DNA of 64,000 nucleotides. It comes from Deinococcus aquatilis DSM 23025 (GTDB lineage Bacteria; Deinococcota; Deinococci; Deinococcales; Deinococcaceae). The stretch is from assembly GCF_000378445.1 (NCBI RefSeq), contig NZ_KB899712.1, positions 25,446 through 89,445 on the forward strand, written 5' to 3'. Shown piece after piece: positions 58,151-64,000 of the stretch. Numbering within the stretch: the first letter of the stretch is position 1; every line of letters begins with the position of its first letter. The notes below the pieces were generated by a model. The model saw only the letters and a program-made list of their open reading frames with translations, had not been told where the DNA came from and ran no database searches. A program made the translations under genes and the position numbers.

Positions 58151-59980
58151 ATGACCATTCCCCAAATGATGCAGCCGGATTCAAACCCGAATTCTGACTC
58201 AAATCTGAAATCCAATTTGTCCGAAGCCGCCGCGCATGCCTCCCGCCTGGGCGCACATCCCATGCCCAACGGTGGTACCCGTTTCCGGGTCTGGGCAACC
58301 ACCGCCCAGCAGGTCGAGGTGCGCGTGAACAGCCAGATCCACCCCATGCACTCGCAGGGAAACGGGTTTTTTGAAACTGAATTGCCTGTGGGCGTCGGCT
58401 CTCGCTACATTTTTTTGCTGGACGGAGTTCCCCGGCCTGATCCCTACGCCCGGTTTCTGCCGGACGGCGTCCACGGAGAGGCCGAAATCGTCGATGTCGA
58501 GCAGCATGAATGGGTCAACACCCAGTGGCAGGGCCTGAAGCTGGAAGACTGCGTGTTCTACGAGTTGCACGTGGGCACCTTCACTCCCGAAGGCACCTAC
58601 CGCGCCGCACAGCAGCGTCTCCCCTACCTCGCAGAATTGGGCGTCACAGCCATCGAACTCATGCCCATCGCGGCTTTTCCTGGCGAGCGCGGTTGGGGCT
58701 ATGACGGCGTGGCCCTCTATTCCCCCTACGCACCGTATGGGCGGCCCGAAGACCTGAAAGCTTTCATAGACGCCGCGCACGGGCTGGGGCTGGCCGTGGT
58801 TCTGGACGTGGTGTACAACCACTTCGGGCCGGACGGCTCTTATCTTGCCGCCTACGCCCCCACCTACTTCACCGAGCGGTTTTCGAGTCCGTGGGGCGCG
58901 GGTCTGGACTATGCCGAAACCCATATGCGCCGCTATATCACCGGAAATGCCCGCATGTGGCTGCGCGACTACCGCTTTGATGGCCTGCGGCTGGACGCGA
59001 CCCAGGCCATGCAGGACGACTCCGAGATCCACATCTTGCAGGAACTGGCGCAGGAAGTGCACAGGCTGGGCGGCTCGCACCTGCTGCTGGCCGAGGATTA
59101 CCGCAATTTGCCGGACCTGGTCACCGAGTACCACCTTGATGGCATCTGGGTAGACGATTTTCACCATGAGGTGCGCGTGACCCTGACCGGCGACCAGGAC
59201 GGCTACTACTCGGCCTACCGGGGCGGCGCGGCGGCGCTGGCGAATGCCGTCAACCGGGGCTGGGTCTATGAGGGACAGTTCTGGGCCGAAGAGAACAGGC
59301 CGCGCGGCAAGAGCGCCGATGCCCTGGAAGCGCCCAATCTGGTGTATTTCATTCAGAATCACGACCAGGTGGGCAACCGCGCCATCGGAGACCGGGTCCA
59401 TCATCTGGACCGTGTATCGGATCAGGCGTTCCGGGGCGCGTCCATGCTGCTGCTGACGCTGCCCATGACGCCGCTGCTGTTTCAGGGTCAGGAATGGGCC
59501 TCCAGTGCGCCGTTTCCGTTTTTCAGCGATCATCACGGCGAACTGGGTGCGGCGGTTTCTGAGGGTCGCAAGCGCGAATTCGGCACCTTCGAGTCGTTTT
59601 CCAACCAGGAAATCCTCGATCCACAAAAAGAAGACACCTTCACTCAGGCCAAGCTGAACTGGGCCGAGCCTCAGGAAGGCGAACACGCCCGCACGCTGGC
59701 GCTCTACCGCGACCTGCTGTGGCTGCGGCGAGAAGACCCGGTGCTGACCCAGCGTTCTCGCCGGAATATAGAGGCGGGGCACGTGGGCGACGTTCTGTGG
59801 GTACGCCACCAGACGGGGGCCGGAACGCGCCTGCTGCTCTGGAATACGGGCCACGAGGACGCGGCACTGGCAACCCTGGATCTGGCCCTGCCCGCCGAGG
59901 TGATCCGGCACAGCGAGGGCCGCAGCGAGTTTGAGGGATTGAAGCCCGGTGAGGCCGTGTTGCTGGGCGGGCAGGCATGA
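58151..59980 (+). CDS. treZ: Malto-oligosyltrehalose trehalohydrolase (TreZ, GH13)
   Basis: 609 residues. The CBM48-like N-terminal domain starts at [28 protein letters not shown]. The catalytic barrel follows: [61 protein letters not shown] (nucleophile), [10 protein letters not shown] (acid/base), [12 protein letters not shown]. This is TreZ and not a branching enzyme: WGYDGVxxYAPYxxYG with the ExDYRN block. It releases trehalose from maltooligosyl-trehalose. ATG 58151 has AAGGAG upstream; the longer frame is rejected. Overlaps treY by four bases. Confidence 0.94.
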   Translation: MTIPQMMQPDSNPNSDSNLKSNLSEAAAHASRLGAHPMPNGGTRFRVWATTAQQVEVRVNSQIHPMHSQGNGFFETELPVGVGSRYIFLLDGVPRPDPYARFLPDGVHGEAEIVDVEQHEWVNTQWQGLKLEDCVFYELHVGTFTPEGTYRAAQQRLPYLAELGVTAIELMPIAAFPGERGWGYDGVALYSPYAPYGRPEDLKAFIDAAHGLGLAVVLDVVYNHFGPDGSYLAAYAPTYFTERFSSPWGAGLDYAETHMRRYITGNARMWLRDYRFDGLRLDATQAMQDDSEIHILQELAQEVHRLGGSHLLLAEDYRNLPDLVTEYHLDGIWVDDFHHEVRVTLTGDQDGYYSAYRGGAAALANAVNRGWVYEGQFWAEENRPRGKSADALEAPNLVYFIQNHDQVGNRAIGDRVHHLDRVSDQAFRGASMLLLTLPMTPLLFQGQEWASSAPFPFFSDHHGELGAAVSEGRKREFGTFESFSNQEILDPQKEDTFTQAKLNWAEPQEGEHARTLALYRDLLWLRREDPVLTQRSRRNIEAGHVGDVLWVRHQTGAGTRLLLWNTGHEDAALATLDLALPAEVIRHSEGRSEFEGLKPGEAVLLGGQA

Positions 59981-62856
59981 CCCAGACGCTGGCCGAACTG
60001 AGCACCCACACCCCGCAACCCACCGCCCACATCCCCACCTCCACCTATCGCCTGCAATTCCACAAAGATTTTAATTTTGCGGCGGCGCGGCGGCTCCTGC
60101 CCTACCTCGCCCGGCTGGGCATCACCGACCTGTATCTCTCGCCTGTGTGGACGAGTGCCCCCGGTAGCACCCACGGCTACGACGTGACCGACCACGGCAG
60201 CATCAACCCTGAACTGGGCGGCGAGGCGGGGCTGCGGAAGCTGTCGGCGGCGGCGCGGGCGCTGGGCATGGGCGTGGTGGTGGATTTCGTACCCAACCAC
60301 ATGGGTATTCAGGGCGGGCACAACCGCTACTGGGAAGACGTGTTGGCGCACGGGCAGGCCAGCCGCTACGCCCACTTTTTCGATATTTCCTGGTCGCCCC
60401 TGAAACGGGCGCTGGAAGGCAAGGTGCTGCTGCCCGTGCTGGGTGACGCCTACGGGCGGGTGCTGGAGCGCCGGGAACTGCAACTGGAGCGCGACGGCGG
60501 GCGCTTTTATTTCACCTATTACGAACGCCGCCTGCCCATGTCGCCGCGCAGTCTGGCTGCCCTGCTGGAGCGCGTGACCGAACATCTGCCCGCCAGCACT
60601 GCCCCGGCCATTCGCGGCGAACTGGCGAGTATTGCCCGCAGCGTGTCCAACCTGCCGCGCTCTACCGATTCGGCCCTCACCGACGAAGACCGGGTGGGCC
60701 GCGCCCAAGAAGTGGAAGTGATGGAGCGGCGACTGGCAGCGCTGGCCGAGGCTTCCGGCGCGGTACGCAAGGTGCTGGACGCCGCCGTGCAGGAGGTGAA
60801 CGCCGACCCCGAGCGGCTGGACCGGCTGATGCAGGAGCAGAACTACCGCCTCGCCAACTGGCGCGTGGCCTCCGAACAGATCAATTACCGCCGCTTCTTC
60901 GACATCAATGATCTCGCGGCCCTAAGAATGGAAGATCCCCGCGTGTTCGAGTGGGCGCACGCCAAGCTGTTTGAACTCATTGCCGATGGGGTCTTCACGG
61001 GCGTCCGGCTGGATCACACCGACGGCCTATTCGATCCGGCGGGCTATTTCCGGGCGCTTCAGGCGGGGGCGGCGCGGGCCTTGGGGGTAGCAGAGGAGGA
61101 ATCGACGCTTCCGCTTTACGTGGTAGCCGAGAAAATTCTGGAACCCGGCGAGCGGTTGCCCGAGGCGTGGGCGGTGCACGGCACCAGCGGCTACGACTTT
61201 CTGGCCCAGTTGGGCGGCGTCTTCGTGGAGGGAGCCAACGCCGAGGAACTGACCGCCATCTACCGCCGTTTTACCGGAGACCGCGACCAGTACGGCGATC
61301 ACCTGTACCGGGGCAAACACCTGATTCAGCGCGTGTCGTTGGCCGGAGAAGTGAACGTGCTGACCGAGCATCTGGCGCTGCTGGCCGAGGCCGACCTGCG
61401 CTACCGCGACTTTACGCTGAGTGCCCTGCGCGACGCCATCCGTGAAGTGATTGCGACTTTTCCGGTGTACCGAACCTACGTGCGGGCGGGCGGCGAGCGC
61501 GAACCCGGCGACAATGCCAAGATCGACCACGCCATCCGCGATGCCAAGGCGCATACCCGGCAGGGGGGCGGGGCGGTGGATGCCAGCGTCTTCGATTTTT
61601 TGCGGACTGTCCTGACGCTGGACGCACCCGACGAGGCCACCCGTGAAGCCTACGCCGACTTTGCCCTGCGCTTTCAGCAGCTCACTGGCCCGGTGACGGC
61701 CAAAGGGGCCGAAGATACGGCCTTTTACCGCTACCCGCGCCTGCTGTCTCTGAACGAGGTGGGCGGCGACCCGGCGCTGTTCGGCACGCCGCCGAAGTCT
61801 TTTCATGCGGCGGCCAGAGACCGCGCCGAACACTGGCCCGCCGCGATGCTGGCCCTCAGCACCCACGACACCAAACGAGGCGAAGATACCCGCGCCCGCA
61901 TCAGCGTTCTGTCTGAGATGCCCCAGACGTGGGCGGCGCACCTCAGCGAGTGGTCGCCGCTGCTCAGGACGCTGGAAACCGACCTCGATCTGGGCCGCGC
62001 TCCGAATGCGCCCGACACCTACACCCTGCTGCAAACGGTGTTGGGAGCCTATCCGCTGGACGGCCACCTGACCGATTTTCCTGACCGGATCGTGGCTTAC
62101 CTGCAAAAGGCGGCGCGGGAAGCCAAGCTGCGAACGAGCTGGGCCAGCCCCAACGAGGAATATGAGGCGGCGCTGGAAGGCATGGTGCGCGGCCTGCTGG
62201 CCAATGAACGCTACATGGAGCGCCTCCGGGAGCTGCACACCCGCATCAGCCCGTATGGGGCGCAAAACGGCCTGAGCGCCGCGCTAGTGCGCCTGACCGC
62301 TCCCGGCGTGCCCGACACCTATCAGGGGGCCGAGGGCTGGAACCAGAGTCTGGTGGACCCCGACAACCGCCGCCCGGTGGACTATGCCCGCCTCGGCAGA
62401 TTGCTGGGGCGCATCGAAAAACGGCACAGCTCGGACGGGCTGCGGCTGGCCTCCGAACTGCTGGACAACTACGCCGACGGCGGCGTGAAACTGCTGGTGA
62501 CATGGGCAGGCTTGCAGGCCAGAATCCAGCATCCCGACCTGTTCCGGCACGGCACCTACCGCCCCATCGAGGCCGGAAAATACCTGCTGGCCTTTGCACG
62601 CGCCGCTGTCGATTCGACTGGGGCAGACAGGGGCCGCGTGGCCGTGACGGTGGCCCCCCGCCTGAGCCTGAGCCTGACCCGCGAAAAAACGCCGTGGGCC
62701 ACCGGGGAAGTCTGGGGCAACCGCCAACTGTCTATGCCCCGCCCCGGCACCTACGACAACCTGCTGACCGGGCAGACCGTGCGCGTGCGCGGCGATAAAG
62801 TGGCGCTGGGCAAGGTACTGGAAGATTTCCCGCTGGCATTGCTGGTGCGCCGCTGA
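59977..62856 (+). CDS. treY: Malto-oligosyltrehalose synthase (TreY, GH13)
   Basis: 959 residues. [64 protein letters not shown] and [17 protein letters not shown] (nucleophile Asp) are the TreY blocks; [21 protein letters not shown] [16 protein letters not shown] and [31 protein letters not shown] near the end are also typical. It turns the reducing-end alpha-1,4 bond of maltooligosaccharides into the alpha-1,1 bond of trehalose. Length is longer than archaeal TreY (about 720) through insertions near 195-330. Translationally coupled to treZ. Compatible solute for desiccation and osmotic stress. Confidence 0.95.
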   Translation: MTQTLAELSTHTPQPTAHIPTSTYRLQFHKDFNFAAARRLLPYLARLGITDLYLSPVWTSAPGSTHGYDVTDHGSINPELGGEAGLRKLSAAARALGMGVVVDFVPNHMGIQGGHNRYWEDVLAHGQASRYAHFFDISWSPLKRALEGKVLLPVLGDAYGRVLERRELQLERDGGRFYFTYYERRLPMSPRSLAALLERVTEHLPASTAPAIRGELASIARSVSNLPRSTDSALTDEDRVGRAQEVEVMERRLAALAEASGAVRKVLDAAVQEVNADPERLDRLMQEQNYRLANWRVASEQINYRRFFDINDLAALRMEDPRVFEWAHAKLFELIADGVFTGVRLDHTDGLFDPAGYFRALQAGAARALGVAEEESTLPLYVVAEKILEPGERLPEAWAVHGTSGYDFLAQLGGVFVEGANAEELTAIYRRFTGDRDQYGDHLYRGKHLIQRVSLAGEVNVLTEHLALLAEADLRYRDFTLSALRDAIREVIATFPVYRTYVRAGGEREPGDNAKIDHAIRDAKAHTRQGGGAVDASVFDFLRTVLTLDAPDEATREAYADFALRFQQLTGPVTAKGAEDTAFYRYPRLLSLNEVGGDPALFGTPPKSFHAAARDRAEHWPAAMLALSTHDTKRGEDTRARISVLSEMPQTWAAHLSEWSPLLRTLETDLDLGRAPNAPDTYTLLQTVLGAYPLDGHLTDFPDRIVAYLQKAAREAKLRTSWASPNEEYEAALEGMVRGLLANERYMERLRELHTRISPYGAQNGLSAALVRLTAPGVPDTYQGAEGWNQSLVDPDNRRPVDYARLGRLLGRIEKRHSSDGLRLASELLDNYADGGVKLLVTWAGLQARIQHPDLFRHGTYRPIEAGKYLLAFARAAVDSTGADRGRVAVTVAPRLSLSLTREKTPWATGEVWGNRQLSMPRPGTYDNLLTGQTVRVRGDKVALGKVLEDFPLALLVRR

Positions 62857-62977
62857 GCGGGCCGGCCAAACACCAGTCATCCCGGTCTGAATGCAAGGAC
62901 AAACTGCCCGGTCAGACTCAAGGGCACTTCACGCACTTGGGGAACTTTTTAAGTCGTCGCCCCGTATGCTAGGGCGT

Positions 62978-63661
62978 ATGCAATCCTTCCCGACCACCAA
63001 TGTCCAGACGGAAAATGTTGTCCGAACCTTTATGGCAAGGACGTACTCGTGGATGACTGCCGGACTGGCCCTGACTGCCGGAGTCGCCTATTTCACCGCC
63101 CAGAACGAAACCCTGGCGATGCAGGTCATGGGTCTGCGCCTGCCGCTGCTGCTGGCGCAGTTGGCTATCGTTTTTGTGCTGGCGGGCCTCGTACAGCGCA
63201 TGAGCAGCGCTCTGGCTGGCGTGCTGTTCATGGTCTATGCCGTCCTCACGGGCCTGACCTTCAGCGCCCTGCTGTTCGCCTACAGCCCCGCCGCCGTCAT
63301 CAGTGCTTTCGCTACCACTGCCGGAACCTTCGGCGTCATGAGCATCCTCGGCTTTACCGTCAAGCGTGACCTGAGCGGATTTGCCCGGTTCTTCCTGTTC
63401 GCCATCATCGGCCTCTTCATCGCCATGCTGGTCAACATCTTCTTTGCCAGCAGCGTCTTTTCCCTGATCATCAGCGTGGTCGGCGTGTTGCTGTTCGCAG
63501 GCCTGACCGTCTACGACACGCAGATGCTCCGCAAGATGGCCCTCAGCGGTATCTCGGGCGAAATGGCCGAGCGGGCCGCCATCAACGGCGCATTGTCGCT
63601 GTACCTCAACTTCATCAATATGTTCCTCTTTATCCTGCGATTGTTCAGCAGCAGCCGCTAA
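62978..63661 (+). CDS. Bax inhibitor-1 / YccA family membrane protein
   Basis: 227 residues, seven hydrophobic segments between residues 25 and 225: [56 protein letters not shown], then [62 protein letters not shown] and [20 protein letters not shown]. The family Asp-x-Gln (YDTQ) at the end of helix 6 is the pH-sensing site in BsYetJ-type calcium leak channels. ATG 62978 is seven bases after TATGCT. Confidence 0.92.
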   Translation: MQSFPTTNVQTENVVRTFMARTYSWMTAGLALTAGVAYFTAQNETLAMQVMGLRLPLLLAQLAIVFVLAGLVQRMSSALAGVLFMVYAVLTGLTFSALLFAYSPAAVISAFATTAGTFGVMSILGFTVKRDLSGFARFFLFAIIGLFIAMLVNIFFASSVFSLIISVVGVLLFAGLTVYDTQMLRKMALSGISGEMAERAAINGALSLYLNFINMFLFILRLFSSSR

Positions 63662-63679
63662 ACACGAACGCGACCAAAG

Positions 63680-63710
63680 AACGCCCCGGCATTGGCTGGG
63701 GCGTTTCCTT
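63680..63710 (+). terminator. Rho-independent terminator after the BI-1 gene
   Basis: AACGCCCC-GGCATTGGCT-GGGGCGTT followed by TCCTTTG. Confidence 0.75.
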
Positions 63711-63761
63711 TGCTTGGATATGTTGCCTGGCTCAGTACCCGACACTTTGTTGAGGGGTTGA

Positions 63762-64000
63762 AATCTCCCGTCTGATCCGTCAAAACAGAACGCGTCCCCT
63801 GCCACGCTGACCCATCTGACGCGCTGCTTTTGTGCTCATTTCCCGGAGTACCGCAAAAACCAAGTGGAACTGCTTTCTCTCGTTGTCCTGGCACTCCTTC
63901 AAGCCAAGGACGTCCGGCATGGGGAGCTGGCTGAGCGTTTCCCGGGAAGCGCAGGGGCGTCGTCGGTCATTCGCCGAATTGAGCGGTTTTTCAACCGCCA
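63762..64000 (+). mobile_element. 5' part of an IS transposase gene (IS4-family-like), cut by the window end
   Basis: Frame open from a TGA at 63759-63761 to the window end. The translation contains HFPEYRKNQVELLSLVVLAL and QAKDVRHGELAERFPGSAGA followed by SSVIRRIERFFNR, the N-terminal pattern common in Deinococcus IS4-type transposases. No ATG or GTG is in frame before this block (only CTG 63807 and 63816), so the start is uncertain or the gene is damaged. The left terminal repeat should lie in 63715-63765; none could be paired because the right end is outside the window. Confidence 0.6.

Noticed and set aside
58199..59911. 570-codon antisense frame over treZ
   Set aside because: Same reason: translation has no domain pattern and mirrors treZ codons.

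Overview
The window reads as chromosome of a Deinococcus species. Support comes from the high G+C coding style, a signature set of proteins (PQQ-propeller Ser/Thr kinase of the RqkA type, TreY/TreZ/GlgX, RecX, RecR, Mfd, RarA, OmpH/Skp with outer-membrane proteins but no LPS genes), and a TANNNT box 6-7 bases before many start codons, the leaderless-mRNA arrangement known from Deinococcus. It is a core-type, gene-dense region with 61 protein genes (the first and last cut by the window edges), two tRNA genes, no rRNA and no CRISPR. The only mobile-element gene seen is a transposase fragment at the right edge.

Layout: 1-8.2 kb holds a phosphotransferase (cut at the left edge), a PatB-type C-S lyase diverging from an mtnN-lrgA-lrgB operon, an NAD(P)-binding reductase, and a tightly overlapped feoA-feoB-feoC-like ferrous-iron uptake operon. 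8.3-12.8 kb holds a metallophosphoesterase, tRNA-Pro(CGG), recX, rpsT, a small exported protein, a GNAT acetyltransferase and ybaB-recR. 13-16.6 kb is an acyl-CoA block (thiolase, YciI-like protein, 3-hydroxyacyl-CoA dehydrogenase, convergent AhpD-like protein) flanked by two copies of the same operator/promoter module. 16.6-24.4 kb holds ffh, tRNA-Lys(TTT), a CBS-ACT protein, two tandem OmpH/Skp genes, a small CMD-family protein, an outer-membrane barrel, a YkgJ protein, and a degenerate HD-GYP protein next to a phosphotransferase. 24.7-33.2 kb holds etfBA, a lipoprotein phospholipase A2, upp with a TetR regulator, a cobalamin-type binding protein, a cytochrome c, a two-domain protein with a truncated globin, and SppA. 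33.2-42.3 kb on the minus strand holds a PepF peptidase, the complete pstSCAB-phoU phosphate locus with a Pho-box-like array, and the kinase. 42.5-55.4 kb holds a phytoene-desaturase-like oxidoreductase, a zinc peptidase, rarA, a cupin, unknown genes, mfd, an orphan substrate-binding protein, and a protein with a long basic disordered tail. 55.7-62.9 kb is glgX-treZ-treY, a full glycogen-to-trehalose route. The end holds a BI-1/YccA protein and the start of an IS transposase.

The intergenic DNA is unusual. There are at least five copies of a roughly 105-bp G/C-rich element with GTGAACCCCCC-type inverted ends. Two further families of self-complementary hairpins occur whose arms are built from short quasi-repeated words. 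Several candidate operators were found: CTAACG-N2-CGTTAG twice, TTAGAC-N3-GTCTAA before etfBA, and four GTCA[GC] repeats at exact 11-base spacing before pstS.

Start codons were chosen with the TANNNT-N6/7 rule where no ribosome-binding site is present. All functions are read from sequence motifs alone; no database search was run.
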